Positions 25,001-37,879 of a stretch of DNA of 64,000 nucleotides are shown here, one piece after another (positions within the stretch are counted from its first letter, which is position 1; each line of letters begins with the position of its first letter). Below the pieces are notes generated by a model that saw only the letters and a program-made list of their open reading frames with translations, did not search any database and was not told the DNA's origin. A program made the translations under genes and the position numbers. The stretch is from Rallus limicola (lineage: Eukaryota; Chordata; Aves; Gruiformes; Rallidae), in contig JAKCOZ010000039.1 in NCBI GenBank assembly GCA_022605955.1, forward strand, positions 2,542,001 to 2,606,000. Reading direction: 5' to 3'.

Positions 25001-26137
25001 GTGATTTTGAGGACTTGGCACACAACTGTTCTAGCTACATGGAGGTTAATGCCTCCTCATAAAGGCATGAGCCTTTGGGGAATTCACATAAGAAAAGCAT
25101 CATGAAATTCAGCAGATCAGAAGGGGACACTCTGGTACTGTTTCATGCCCTGTAGTATGTTTTTACAATTAATTCTACATTTTCAAACTGTGCCAGTAAT
25201 AAGATAGATCCTGATCTGGTCTCACAGGGGCGAGTTCATCTACTGTCATGAAGATCAGTGGTGTCATACCAGATTTGCACCACAAAGACTTAGCTCACTA
25301 TCCAGATTTCTTGAAGTCCTTGTTTCTCATGCTACACATGCTGTAAATTCTGGCATTATAGGCTGTCCAAAGCATTAATCCTTAAAAACCAGCCCACCAG
25401 AATTCATTCCTATACTGACAGTACTGATACCTATATTATTGGCATTTATAGAATATTCCTTCCCAAGCTAATTTCAAAGTGCATGTTTGTCACCGTGTCT
25501 CCTTCTGTCTTTGAAAAATAATGTAATTGTTGTAGCCCAGCCTCCAACCAACTCATCTTTATGGTTTCTAAAATTTTTCAGCCAGCTCACAAAGAAGTTA
25601 CTCATTCTTGTAGATCACTTACTATGACCACTACCATGCTTAAACTTAATTGGCATGCCCAGCTCATGCAGCAGCCTCCCAAACCCCAGAACTCAATGTA
25701 GGTCAAATGTGAGAGAATTTAACCTCTTCTAACTAATGGTCTACATCCACAGAGACTCAACTTGTCTTTCAAACAGAAATTTCAAAGTAAACCATCCTTA
25801 CCTCCAGCTACTTTCTTGAAAGAGTTCTTGTTTTGGCTGGAAATTATTGTTTGTTTGTTTGTTTGTTTTCTCTTCAGGAATCACTGGCAATTTCAAAGGT
25901 TTCACAGGGCTTGGCTGTAGCACCATGTGTGGCTGGAGAGTGGGCAAAATTAGATTACGCTTCAGTGTTTCTGTCTTAACTCTCCATTCAGCTTAGCTCT
26001 CAAGTTGTGGCTTGACGAGACCATAAATCTGGGGGTTTTGGCACTTGGTGTCAGATCTCAAAGCCACAGTAATTATAAGAATACATTATACTGGTACAGC
26101 ATCACTCCACTGATTCAAATTTGTTAACAGTATATTG
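19011..26137. other. Intergenic DNA, no gene seen
   Basis: No gene or recognisable RNA. Poly-A tracts lie at about 22,688-22,702 and 24,810-24,828 without an upstream processed-gene sequence that I recognise. A (TTTG)n tract is at 25,847-25,869. The longest frames, around 107-112 codons at 21,208-21,531 and 23,928-24,266, have no family resemblance. Confidence 0.55.
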
Positions 26138-26476
26138 AAGAAAGAGCTACAAGTGCAATCTCGGCCTTTTCCATGGGCTGCAGAGGGACACCCACTCCAC
26201 CATGGGTTTCTCCATGGGCTGCAGGGGCATCTTGCTCTCCGGCACCTGGGGCACCTCCTCCCCTGCCCTCCCCAGCCTTGGGGTCTGCACAGCTCGTTAC
26301 ATCTTCTCACTCCCTTCTCTGATGGCAAAAATGCAGCTGCTTGCATTTTTTTCCTCCTATATGTGATTCACAGAGGCTCTCTCTGGGGCCTGCAGAGAAC
26401 TCTAACTGCTCCTTAGACTTGCCATTTTCTGCAGCCTCCAGTCTCTCCTAGCACCCAGCTACGCAAAACTGTGACA
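26138..26476. mobile_element. Truncated LTR, inverted relative of the 29-30 kb LTR
   Basis: Reverse-complemented, this segment matches the first 400 or so bases of the LTR at 29,007-30,171. The shared blocks are the terminus (minus strand TGTCACAGTTTTGCGT), the GGCCCCAGAG/GCAGGCC region, the AGAAGGGAGTGAGAAGATG block, and the blocks with repeated CCCATGG. It lacks an internal stretch of roughly 70 bases relative to that copy and is cut off abruptly at about 26,138. It is non-coding; short frames over it are chance. It points opposite to the larger LTR 2.5 kb away. Confidence 0.85.
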
Positions 26477-29006
26477 GGGTATTTGTTCTATCAGATTTAA
26501 CGTAGAGCAAGTATTCTCTGTCTAGGTAACTCTTAACTTTATGCTGTCTTCCTACAGCCAGCATAAAATCAACGTGAGATTATAAAGTGCTGTGTGCTCT
26601 GGCTAAAGCAACCAAAACAGAATCATATGCTTGCTCTTGCCTGATTTTGATCAAATTTGTACTTCTACATGACATGCAACCACAACAGAGCTGGTGTTAA
26701 ATAATCACAGAACCGCTGTCTCAGTAGTCTACCAGAGCAACAACTCTGTGGTTACAAAATTAAAGACATTTCATTTTAGCATCTGCTCTTTGCTTAGAAT
26801 TATAAACACCCTCATCAGTGGAAGCTGTCAAATCTAATAAATAGACAGCTTCAATCATTACCATCTAGGATGTCACTGGGAGCATAAGGTGGAAGATGCA
26901 GAAAACATGCCTCAGCTGTAGGATTCCTAATGCTCTGTTTTTTATAAAAGTGACCCACGTGTCCTTTAATGACAACATTTAATACCACTTTTGGGGCAAG
27001 ATGAGAACATTTGTATGTCCCTATTTGCTCTAATAAAATATTTCTTTTTTCTAACCTACAGAAGATACATCATATTTCCATGATTATAAATTCAGAAGAT
27101 TCCCTGGTGATTATCTAGTCACTAGATATTATACACTACAAATACTATGGAAAACTTTACATATATAGAATAGCGGTGGTTGATTATTTGGTTCTCTATA
27201 GAGCTTAACATATACCTGAGTTTGAATGAGAACTACTTTTAAAATAACACCCAGGCTTTGCTTAAAAATAGAGTTATAAACCTTGTCATATTATTCCAAT
27301 GATAAATTTATCCTTGCTTCAAAATCTATCTTATTTTCTAGCCCTGATTTTACATGTGCAGCAGGTAGAGTTTCTAATAGCTCATATGTAGGGTGAAGAA
27401 TCCCCCTGAACTCTTTCCTAGTTTGGAACCTCCAAGCTTAAGTCGTGTCTCAACTTCTCTTGTTAATCAGAACAAGCTCCTTGAGTCTTTAACCACAAAG
27501 AATGTTTTGTGGTCTTCCAGGTGTTTTGCAGGCTCTTCCTTGCACCCTTCCTAAACAATAACTATCTCTCTTGGACTGTGGGCAACTGCACGAGAAACCC
27601 TATTGCAACTGTGTGTATGTCGGTAGCAAGCACAGAGGCAGTATCAGTCACTCACAAGTACCAGAAATTTCTTCTATTCATAGATCCAATTCTCCCCATA
27701 AGTCCAATTTACCATTTGATTCTAGCTGTAGGTCTTACACTGCTGATTATTCACCATCACCCCTAAGACCTTTCCAAAATCAAGGCACCCCCTAAACAAT
27801 CCCTTGCAAAGATAAGTGATTCCTAGAGACTTTAAGTGCAAAGCTTTGCATTTGCCTGTTTAGAAATATATCTGCTTATGTGCATCTCACCAGCCAATCC
27901 ATATAGTTTATTTAGATGATTTGCCCTTTTCATGATTTACCATCCCCTTGGTCTTCATGACAGCTGCGAATATTATCACTTAAAGGCTGCCAGTCACTGA
28001 TTCCTTCTCTGCTTGTTTCCATGGGATTCAGACACTTTCATCTTAGAAAAAGGTTCCTAATAAATCTAGTTGACCAGGAACTGCTCAGTCTCTTTTAGGT
28101 TCATCAGGTTGGTACTTTTCCATTCAAACCACAAAACTTTCCTCCTGGCATCGTCCTTCAGCCACAGGTCACAAACATGAAACCCCCTCTAAGTTTCACA
28201 AATGTCATGCAGGAAAAAAGGTTGGTTGTAAATCATATCCCTGTTCCTACACTTATATGAGAGCTGAAAAGAGTAAAGCAAAAAGCACCTCCAAAATTTG
28301 TGCTTAATTTAGCCTTTTGCTGTTCATCTGGTCAAAAATGTATTTGCAAGTCCCCATTGCCTTGCTCCAGCCTTCCTGGTGAGGAAAGAATTAGCTCCTC
28401 AGGTATTCCACAGCTCAGCAGACCCATTCTCAGTGACACAAGCTAACAGACCTATCTCAATGAGGGATTTACATTACTCTAGGAAAAATCTGACAGCCCT
28501 TACTTCACCCTCCTGTATAGTAAGATTTTAGGACCAACTGAATTCCTTAGAATACCAAGGAGGAGGGCGAAGTATACATGCTTGGATATGCTTTTATTTG
28601 GCAGCACTAATACAGACTGGTAAATTCTATTAATAAACTATTTACATGCTAAGCCCTAGTATCAATATGTACTTGTTCATTACACCTTGCTGTAGGATCA
28701 TTAAGTAAGACAATAAAATATTTTCCCCTAAAAAACAATTAACATAATTCACATGTGACTTCTGTGGTAAATGACAACTTCAGAATATATTATTTTTAAC
28801 ATGAGTCTTCAATAAAAGTATTTATAAGATTCACACCCCTACGTTTTGGCTTTATTAATCTAAAATACACAGAAATATTCCTTCTATTGACTTTTTCATT
28901 ATCTTAGCTAACCTTGGCTATGCCTAGCTGATGTTAATTTGTAATTCTCCCATAGGCTATGGCTGCTTCATGGATTAAGACTCTTTCTTTAAATTAGAAA
29001 TACAAC
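26477..29006. other. Intergenic spacer between two opposed LTR copies
   Basis: AT-rich sequence without a recognised gene. Around 27,830-28,140 the wording loosely recalls very old CR1/L3-type elements, but I cannot defend a boundary or family. I see no retroviral gag, pol or env coding frame here, so the two LTRs are not the ends of one provirus, which their opposed orientation also excludes. Confidence 0.6.
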
Positions 29007-30171
29007 TGTTGTAGTTTTGCTTGGCTGCGTTCTGATGGAGAAGCAGAGGCTGCAGGGGTGGCTGCTGCAAGAAGCAGCCAGAAGCTCTCTGCGGGCCCCA
29101 CAGAGCAAACACCAGCCGGCTCAAGGCCGGAGTCGTTGCTGACCAAGGTCAAGCCCATCAGCGATGGTCACAGTGCCTCTGGGAATCACATTTTGGAGAA
29201 AAAAAACCCTGCAAGTGGCCACTTTTTTCCCCCAGAGAAGGGAGTGAGAAGATGCAAGAAACTGTGCAGACACCAAGGCCAGTGAAGGGGGAGGAGGTGC
29301 CCCAGGTGCCAGAGAGAAAGATGCCCCTGCAGCCCATGGAGAAACCCATGGTGGAGCGGGTGTCCCCTCACAGCCCATGGAAAAGGCCAAGACCCCACCT
29401 GCAGCGTATGGAGAGGGCCCACGCTGGAGCAGGTGGAGACATACAGACCCGCATTGGAGCCTCTGCCAGCACTTGCAGCTCATGGAGAGAGACACAGAGA
29501 TGAGCAAGGGAGAGATTCATGCCAGAGCAGGTTTGCTGGGGGGAGGCTTGTGACTCCATGGAGGACCAGGCTGGGGCAGTCTGAGCCTGAAAGACTGAGA
29601 GACATTCTGTGATTTATGACTGCACCCCATAGCAGTGACCCATGCTGGGGCAGCTGATGAAGAGCTGAAGCCCCGTGGGAGAAGTTGGAGAAGTTCGTGG
29701 AGGACTGTCTCCTGTGGGCGGGACCCCATGATGGAGCTGTGGGGAAGGGTGTGAGGAATGCACCCCCAACTAAGAAGGTAAACAACTGGTGAAGAACTGA
29801 CTGAAACCCCCATTCCTCCATTCCCTGCCCCTCCCCGTGACACAGTGGGGTGGGGAGGGGGAAGAACGGAGCAAAATCATGACTAAAGTGAAGTCTGCTA
29901 AGAAGGGAGGGGTGGGGGGAGGTGCTTTAAGATCTGGTCGCGCTTCTCATTATCCAACTCTGGTCTCACTGGGTGTGCAGACAGTTTTCCTTCCTTTATT
30001 CTGTATTGAGTCTCTTTGGCCCGTGCCTCTAATTGCAGAGTGATCTCTCCCTGTCCTTATCTCAACTCCTAAGCCTCTCAATATCTATTTTCTCCCCGGT
30101 CCAGCTGAAAAGGGGAGTGATAGAGCGGTTTTGGTGCATGTCTGGCCTCCAGCCAGTGTCAAACCACCACA
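29007..30171. mobile_element. Solo endogenous-retrovirus LTR, about 1,165 bases
   Basis: The element begins TGTTGTAG and ends CCACCACA. It is flanked by acaac (29,002-29,006) and gcaac (30,172-30,176), a 5-base target duplication with one mismatch. It has the layout of a long avian ERV LTR: GC-rich repeated CCCATGG and GGGGCAG blocks, a G/C-rich purine tract near 29,840-29,930, and the conserved terminus with TCTGGCCTCCAGCC. Read on the minus strand it contains AATAAA near 30,000, so the minus strand may be the sense direction; I leave strand open. No internal retroviral genes adjoin it on either side, so it is a solo LTR from recombination. The family is probably ERVL-like; I do not assign a subfamily name. 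Confidence 0.88.
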
Positions 30172-33100
30172 GCAACTTAAAGAAGGTTAACTTTGGAAAA
30201 ATGTATTTTCTGATAAGTCATGTGCCATCCCCTCTTTATTAAAAAGTAAAAATAGCTCTGCAAACTGTCTGATGAGATCCCTTGAAAGTAATGTAGGAAC
30301 ACTATTAGAGCAACACCAGAATTACAACTCCACATTAAGCACTTTAATAGACTCTATGAAAAACTTTGCTGAGCAATTTGTCCCTGAGATAATTGAATTT
30401 AAATCACAGGAATTATAGTAAGAATTAATTTAACCTTGTTACACTTGGCTCAATTACTAAAAGCATCAGTTTTACTTAATATTGGTATTGGTGGAGTTTC
30501 TGACTTCCTTTATTTGCTGCTGTCAGAAAAATGCATCATCTCAGCAAAGTAAACAGACACATCGTTCATTCCCTGCTCTGTTTCTCAGAGCCATCTCCCG
30601 TGCTTGCTTTCATGCTTTCTCTATAGATCAAACGTTTCTCTTCTTAAATCTGTCAATTTGCAAGGTTCCCCGCCGAGAGTCTGTGCTTTCAGCATGTGCT
30701 GGGAGTGAAATAAATGGGACAAACTGCATGCTTAAAAGTAAGCATATACCTCACTTAACTCACTGGCTTGACCACAAAAATTCTCTGCGGTTTTCAGCAC
30801 CAGCTCTTGTGGAAACTGATTTTTTTAAAGTATTTAATTAATTTATTTCCCCCTAGAATGACAAAATTTAGCTCAGCGTTTTCTAGCTCATCTTCAAAGA
30901 AGATCAGGACCATGGCCACAAGTCCATCTTATTTATTTGGGCTGACCACATGGCTGCATTTATACCCCTCCACCACTTCCTATACATCCTGCTGCTGCTT
31001 CTTTTCCCCCATGTGAGCAATAAAAACTCTGCTGGGACAAGTCTGTCTCTCTCCTCTGTTAAACAGTGGAAAAAGGAGGTTGGAAGAAAAGATCAGTTTT
31101 AATTTCTATTTGAACACATACTGTGATAGTCTTTAAGGAGAAAACCAACCAAAATAGGACTTTTATTTATTGATTTGCTGTAATTTGAAAGCTCCCAGAT
31201 AGTATGCTTAGTAGAACACCTAAAAAGATCAAAGGAAGATCTCCATCTCTGTGCCATGTTGTTGGATGCACTAAGTTATTTCCATTTTCCATACAAATAA
31301 TTTTGCCATCTGTTTTCTCCTTTTTTAAGCAGCAAGAGAGAGGCAAAGCTCTTTTCTCTCACCCCAATTTTGCCATTATAAACCTTGAGTGGTTTCGAGA
31401 TCATTTAAATAAAATGTTTAGCTTTGTTCTAAGCATTTCAGAAGTAACACGTTTATTGATTGGTGTGATTTTGAAGTATCACATGAGTAACCCTTGCACC
31501 TCACTATTTGTTTCTCTTTTTGATTTCTAGAATAAACGTTTGTCAGAAAGTTGCAGCTGTGGTATCAGAATGCAAAGAAGAAGATAGTTAAGTTTGTGCC
31601 AGGCTTTCCCAAAGTCTGTGCCACAAATGCAAAACGTCAATCAGAGGTTTTTTAGGTCATATGTAAAAACAAGGTGAAGATACATCCTGTGTTTAATCAG
31701 TTTGATTCCTGTATCATGAAGTGAAACTTGAGAAAAGGAGAAAAAGGACCAGCTCAGGAACTACTGATCCATCACATAAACTTCAGTTCTCCCCAAAATA
31801 ATGATGAACTGTTTGCCAGTACTTAGAAAATACCAGGTGCTATGGGTTTTTCAAGGACAAATAATGTCAAACAGATCAAAACCACGGATGCCATGTACAT
31901 CAGGTTACTAAAGCTTTTGACACTGACGTGACATTTTCCCTAGGAAACCACATTTCAACTGAAATATTTATGGGAGCTCACAGGACCAATGACACACTGC
32001 TGGGAGGAAGCTCTACTTCACATACAAGCTGGAAGGATGTTTTAATATCCTGATCAACAGCCAGGGTGATCAACCAAAGGAGCATGTTCATCACACCTGG
32101 AAAAACCCAGGCTGATATTATTTAAGGTGAGGCCTGATGGGTGCTGCATGTCAAGCGAGGCACAGGCAGCACCTCTGGCCTTTGAAAGTGTGAGCTGAGA
32201 GGTCACTGATGAGAATTAAATTGGCCTGGGTTAGGGTAGAAATGTGTAACAACAGCCACCAAACACACCAGAAGTGAACAGTGAACAAGCTTGGAATGGG
32301 CTCTCCATATTCATAGGTATGAAATTAAAATTGCAATGCAGCATAAGTAGGTAATTCACTGATTACATCCTCTCAGAAGGATATAAAGTCCTGGTTATCA
32401 GAGTTTGAACTGGTAATGTTGAGGATGGGTTGGATACATTTGGTGCTGTCTTGGGCCAAGAGAATGGGGTGAATGACTCGAACAGCATTTTTATGAAACC
32501 ATCCCTGAAAAGCCAGAATGCCTCAAGTCTGGTTTGGCAAGATCCTTAAGCAAATGTATTAGCACATGCCCTCAGAGCAGCAGAAGTCATAAGTGAAGGT
32601 TAGCAGCACTTTAAGAAGTCACAACCTGCAGCCATCTGTGCTTTCATGTCGCTTGCCTGATGACTTTCAGGGTGGCCAAAGGGGCGGGATGTCTCTGAAT
32701 TGAGATACTGGTGGTGGTGGTGGTGGAACAGAGAAGAGGAAATAAAACTGGTGTGAAGGCAATGAAGGGGCTGGAGGATTGCCCCTCCATGGCTCTGCTG
32801 CTGCTCCAGTAAAATACTTTTTCTCAAAGCTTCCTTCTCACTGTGATGTCTTTCTTCCTAAAGCTTTTTTTGTTTAGAAGATAGACAAATTTCTGCCAGC
32901 TGCATAAATAATTTCCCCTTTGCGAAACCCAAAACTCCAGGGAGTTGTTTAAAAGCATCCTGTCTCTTACAGGTAAGTACCGAAGTGGCCATTAGAGTAA
33001 CAAGAGGAACAATAATAATAATAATAATGATAATGATAATAATAATAATGAGAGAATGCACATGGTGGAGAAAGTCTATAAACAAAAACTGTAGGCCAAA

Positions 33101-33361
33101 ACCATTTCTCAAGTGCCGTGTGTGAGAGTCTCATGCTGCAGACACTCTAATGCAGAATTTCTATAACAGTTTGGATGGTCTCACGGGCAGAAAGTAGTGG
33201 GTTTTGAGGCAGCTATCAGGGTTTTGCATAGTAACTGTTACTGAAAAAATATACCTTTACTTTTCATATGTTTTTCTTAGCCCGTTTTTTCCCTCTCGGT
33301 TCTATGCGAAGGGTTATTGCATTGAGATGCATGTGCATTTTGCTCTGCTTTTAATACATTA
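30172..33361. other. Intergenic DNA, no gene seen
   Basis: No gene recognised. Simple repeats include a (TGG)n run at 32,709-32,726 and an (AAT)n/(ATAATG) tract at 33,011-33,050. The latter creates a false poly-isoleucine frame on the minus strand. Frames near 30,482-30,841 and 31,204-31,530 (119 and 108 codons) show no domain. Confidence 0.6.
33011..33050. repeat. (AAT)n microsatellite with ATG interruptions
   Basis: About 13 trinucleotide units of AAT, with two interruptions to ATG near 33,028 and 33,034. It yields a poly-isoleucine chance frame on the minus strand. It may be polymorphic. Confidence 0.95.
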
Positions 33362-33530
33362 TCCTATCCCTGGAGGTGTTCAAGGCCAGGTTGGATGGGG
33401 TCCTGGGCAACCTTGTGTAGATCCAGGCCTGAAGGTTGGTGGCCCTGCCTTTGGCAGGGGGGTTGGGACTCTATGATCCTTGGGGACCCTTCCAACCCAG
33501 ACCATTCTATGATTCTGTGATTCTATGATC
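33362..33530 (+). mobile_element. CR1 LINE 3' end, short young copy
   Basis: About 170 bases from the 3' end of CR1 in plus orientation. It starts at the TCCCTGGAGGTGTTCAAGGC block and ends in ATTCTATG/ATTCTGTG units (33,506-33,528). It is almost identical over its length to the 3' ends of the copies at 3.1 and 40.4 kb. It is extremely 5'-truncated. Confidence 0.95.
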
Positions 33531-36500
33531 ATCTTAATGACCTACTGTGGGGTTGTTACTACTTGACTGACTGGCAAGAACTACTCAGCAACCATGGTGA
33601 TGAAATCCTACTTTCAAATGCTATGCAAAATTATTTAACAGAAAAAAAAAGGAAGCAAAAAAAAAAGGTCAACTGGCATGTTTGAAATGAAGAGAGAACA
33701 AAGAGCAACATTTCCTTGAAGAATTTACTGAAATTAGGCTTGCATACTACGTGCCAAGAAAAGAAGGAGATTTTGTGTTCGCATAAACTGATGGAAATTA
33801 GTGTATACTCTTGAGGTGGTATATGCAACCAGCAATGCTGGTAGAAAAATACAGGAGGAAAAATGTTAAAAAGTGGGGTTTTTTTTGTCAATGTCTTTCT
33901 ACCTCAAATTAGAAAAAAATTGAAAAGCCCCTTTCCCCCCATGGGGAATGGAAATACTTAAAGAGGTGGGGACTTTCCCGTGTATGTCTAAGTACAGCAT
34001 TGAAATCAAAATCTGTATGTTTCAGTGTGTCTGATTTATCCAAAATATTTTGCTTAGTAAAGACAGGCATGTGCTGCTATTTTCGGTGTGCTTCATGTCA
34101 AGGAAAATGCCAATAATGAAACAGTCGCTTTGTCGATGCAGTTTTCACTGAGTCATTAAGGGCAGGGAACAGAAGAGACAGAGGGAGACAAGGCGTCTTT
34201 GAACATGGTAGATAGAGCAGACTACCAAGAAATTCCACCCCAAATGTCTAGACTAAGTGGAAAAACTTGAAAAGAATAAAAAAACCAAACCCAAACATGA
34301 ATAATCTAAACAAACAACGTGACTTGGAATGAAATCAAAAAAATCAGAATGAAACAAAACCAACCCCCAGGCTGTGTTGGAGATGTTTTGATGCTGTTTG
34401 GTAGACCAATTTGGGGAATCACTGTCTGTTCCCAAGCTGGTTGTGAAGACCTGCCTCTGGTGAGCTCTTCTCCCAACCCAGCATACCTGTCTACTCAAGG
34501 GGACAGTTGGTTACTCCTCATTTTAGCAAGCTGTTCCTCTACACCTCACCAACAAAACTTACCCTTTCCTTGGGCCTGTTGGCAGTTCACTTGCCGCTCT
34601 GTAAATATGGCAGTGCACCCTTCCAAAAAAAATTGAAGAATTAAAATGTGATTCTGACATCTGTCCTCAAATTCCATCTCTGCTTTGACAGAAATAAATC
34701 TTTCAGCCACATACTTTGCGTGAGGAAATCACACAGGGCAGGGCTTCTCACCAAGGGCCAAAACCTGCCTCCTCCACAGAATAAGGTGGTGAAAAACCCA
34801 ACTTGGGCATTCAGGAGGCCGAAAGGTCTGAGCTGAAGTTGCATTGTGTGAAGCCCTAGCAGGATCTGTGCAGCAGCTCATATGATTGGCCTCCTTATCC
34901 AACAAGACCTTGAAACGTACCTTCAACCTAAGTAGGTTGTTGTAATCTTCCGGGGCCTATACTAGCTTTCCACTTATGGAAACCAAGCTATGAACTCTCA
35001 GGGAGGGAATGAGGTGAACATAATTGCGTATCTAGTCACAGGTAGAAGATTCAGGGCACACAAAACAGAAAATGGGGCCAAAGGCAGAGCAAGAATCTCT
35101 GAATTTCAGGGTAAAAGGGTAAGTACAGTGCTTGAGTTGAAGAAGGAACTCCAAGTCAGTTAAAGTTCCTGTATATGAATTTTCAGTTGTTGTGGTTCAA
35201 CAAGCAAGGCGCTAGCACAACATATATTTAATGGCAGGCCACTTTTGCCACAAAGCCCCAGCATGACCAAGGCATAAAGAGGCCAGATGTTGAGAAGTAT
35301 AAACAACCGTCATGTGAGATCCTCCAGTGCATCATGAGGCAAGGAGTGGAGCTGACTAATAGTACTCTGACACTCGTTCTTAGCGTAAAGCCCTTTATAG
35401 TATGACATTCCTCAACAGTATCTCACACTTGGGGAACAAAGGGAAGAAGACCAGACATCCTTGGAAAACTCCGGCTCACCATCAGCTTTAGAAAGCTGCC
35501 TTCCAAAAAGCAAAATGCTCTAAGTCATCTTGTTTGCTTCCTTCTGAGGTTAGGCCCTTACCATCAAAACAGTTCATCAACAGACCGCTGATAAACTTAT
35601 TATCAACAAAAATAGTTCCTTTTTCCACTGCTGGAAGAAATGTGTCAATTTCAGTTCCTCAAATGAGCTACAAGGCTGTGGTGCTTCTTTGGGCCTATCT
35701 TCGGGGTACTCCTTACATCGGTGGGATTTCTCTGTAGGGTTAGTTACATTCATAGATGAGACACCACCTTTTTTTTTTTTTTTTTTTTTTCCCAGCAGTA
35801 GTACTGCTTTTTGTAAATTGGTGATGTGTTTTGGGAAAGCTAGAGCTCAGATGGCAGCGTGCCATTTTTTGGTTCAGAAAAGCTCTACAGCACAAACAAA
35901 ATGAATGTATCATTATAAAACTACTATAAATACAAATTTAAATACAAATTTAAATACAAATTGCCTCCTTCCCCCCCTCCCCCAAAATCCATCTCCTTTC
36001 CCCAAGTTTGCACTGGGAGATTACTCTTCACGATTACTTTTTGTGACCAAAGAGGATAGCTGCAAATTCAAAAGGGCAGGCTGGAATAAAAAGGAATATA
36101 GAAGAGCTAGAGCAAAGAACAAGGTTATTTCGGATAGTGACCAAGCTTAATTTCCTCAATCTCTCCTCTAGCCTTACCCCTTTGCACATCCCACTCTTCT
36201 GCAACCAAAGGGAGAAACAAATGAGTGAAAGCATTGAGTTTGTAGGAGCTACAACATCCACTTGAAGAGCTGTAATACATTGGCTGGTGTTCAAGGCTAC
36301 GCTGGTAACTAGTAAACTCAGAAGACTGAAGTATACACACTGTGTATTAATAAATGGTGTGATGGAGGAGAGAAACCCTGCTGCTCCGTAGGGCAGGCAT
36401 GGTGGCTCTGGAAACGAAAGCTGCCCGTCACAGACGTGGCCTGTGTCCGTGTGGTGCTTTCCACAGCGGCCATGCCAAGTCCCAGCTCCTCCATGTCTTC

Positions 36501-36559
36501 GTGTAGCTATGGGACCACCCGGTGCCTCTGTGGGGGAAAGAGGCTGTCCTGAAGGGCTT
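33531..36559. other. Spacer upstream of the second CpG island
   Basis: No gene recognised. A 22-base poly-T lies at 35,769-35,790 and a three-copy 12-base tandem repeat (unit AAATACAAATTT) at 35,928-35,962. GC content rises from about 36,370 as the island begins. The long minus-strand frame that runs in from the island (36,034-37,434) is a GC-composition artefact for most of its length. Confidence 0.55.
35928..35962. repeat. 12-base tandem repeat, three copies
   Basis: Three head-to-tail copies of AAATACAAATTT, the last lacking its final T. It lies 600 bases before the second CpG island. It is perfectly conserved between copies, so either young or recently homogenised. Confidence 0.95.
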
Positions 36560-37422
36560 AAAATATGCGGTACCGCACTCTCTGAGCCGTCGTGCTCTGA
36601 GAAGGACCCTGACCCTGATGCCTCCTGACTCCCGGCGGGGCTAGGCTCAGAGCCCAGCGGTACGCGGGGCAGCACTGAGCGCTCTCCCCGGGGCGCCCCG
36701 GGACACCCAGCCGGGCCCGTGGGGACCGCAGACTCTGCTCCTTGCCCCCGCACCACGCCGGCAGGGTCGGACCCGGCTGGCGGAGAGGGACCGGGCCATA
36801 ACAGCGGCGGGACATGAGTGGCTCGCGGCGCACCGAGGGGGGCCTTCTCCCCCCTCCCCCCATCGCCCCCCACCGCGCCGCAGGGAGCATCCTCGCCCGC
36901 CAGCCTCGCCGCGACGCCGACAGCCGAAGCGGCTGTAAACCGGCTTATGCCCAAGGCGATTTGCCCGTAATCCGTTGGGTTTCCCGGGGCGGGGTGGAAG
37001 GGGGGTGTGGGGGGACGGGGGGCGGTAGCGGGTGTGCACGGCGCCCGGGGAGCCCCCGGGGCGGCGCCGCGGGCAGGCAGGGGGGCGGCGGGGGCGGGTT
37101 CCGCGCCGTGCACCGGAGGACACGGCGGCGGTGGTGGTGATGTGAGCGGCGCGGCAGCTGCAGGCCGGCTCCCCCGGGAGCCGGGGCTGAGCCCGGTGGC
37201 CGTGGGAGGAAGAGGAACCGGGCGGGGAGGGAGGAGGGAGCCTGGACGGGGCCGGGGGAGAAAAAGGGAGGAGCGGGGCCGGGGGTTGGGGGCAGAGCGG
37301 CGCTGGGGAGCGCTGCCAGCCGGAGGAGCGGCGGTTGGCAGGAGGGAGGCGCAGCCCGGCGTAACCTGCTCCGCTGCCCGTCGGCGCTCGCCCCGCGGCG
37401 GTAGGGGACCTGCTGCGGGGGT

Positions 37423-37479
37423 ATGGAAGAGCATGGGTACCCTTCCTTTAGCGCCCGCAGCCCCGCCTGGGAGGAACTG
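37423..37479 (+). other. Candidate alternative first exon (possible N-terminal coding)
   Basis: The ATG at 37,423 opens 19 codons (MEEHGYPSFSARSPAWEEL) that end exactly at a donor, AACTG|GTAGGT, with GT at 37,480-37,481, phase 0. A second ATG at 37,433 is in another frame. The next suitable acceptor toward DGKH (AG at 45,197-45,198) starts GAG TCC GGG AAG and then the DGKH ATG in the same frame. A join would thus extend DGKH by 23 residues. It could equally be a 5' untranslated exon, with the open frame due to chance. The 5' end of the exon is not defined. The donor is well supported by sequence; coding status is weak. Confidence 0.4.
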
Positions 37480-37682
37480 GTAGGTACATGCGTGCCTCGC
37501 AGTTGCACAGGCATTTCCGACCCTTTTTCCTGCCTGTATTGTTCAGCCGGGGGGGGATTCGGGCTGTCATCCTTATCGGTGCTCTCCTCCCCCCGCCTTT
37601 CCCTTCTTCCGACCCCGCTCCTCACCGGAGCCCGCCCGCCGGCTCTCGTCCTCTCTCTGTGGGGAACGGGGGGCGGAGGGAT

Positions 37683-37697
37683 GGGGGGGGGGGGGGG
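37683..37697 (+). repeat. 15-base G homopolymer
   Basis: Fifteen G in a row followed by TG-rich sequence and further G runs (near 37,723-37,739). Found 200 bases after the candidate alternative-exon donor, so near the start of the predicted intron. Confidence 0.9.
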
Positions 37698-37879
37698 ATA
37701 TGTGTGTGTATCTGTGTGTGTCTGGGGAGGAGCGGGGGGAGCTTTTCGCCCCCGCCGTGTCCGGCCATTTGCTGGCAGGCTCGTCCCTCGTGGGGACGGG
37801 GGAGTTCATTGCCCTCTCTGAGTTTCACTGCCCGGGTGGGAAGCCTGGGATTAGCACCGAGAGCCTTGCCTCCAACTTT

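Noticed and set aside
27830..28140. Possible very old CR1/L3-like fragment
   Set aside because: The resemblance is loose and I could not define blocks or a 3' end. A sensitive repeat search would be needed to decide.
33004..33060. Poly-isoleucine stretch in a minus-strand frame
   Set aside because: It is a translation of the (AAT)n microsatellite at 33,011-33,050.
36034..37434. 466-codon open frame on the minus strand through the second CpG island
   Set aside because: It is composed mostly of Pro, Ala, Arg and Gly as expected from GC-rich DNA with few stop codons. It overlaps equally long frames in other phases and has no recognisable domain.
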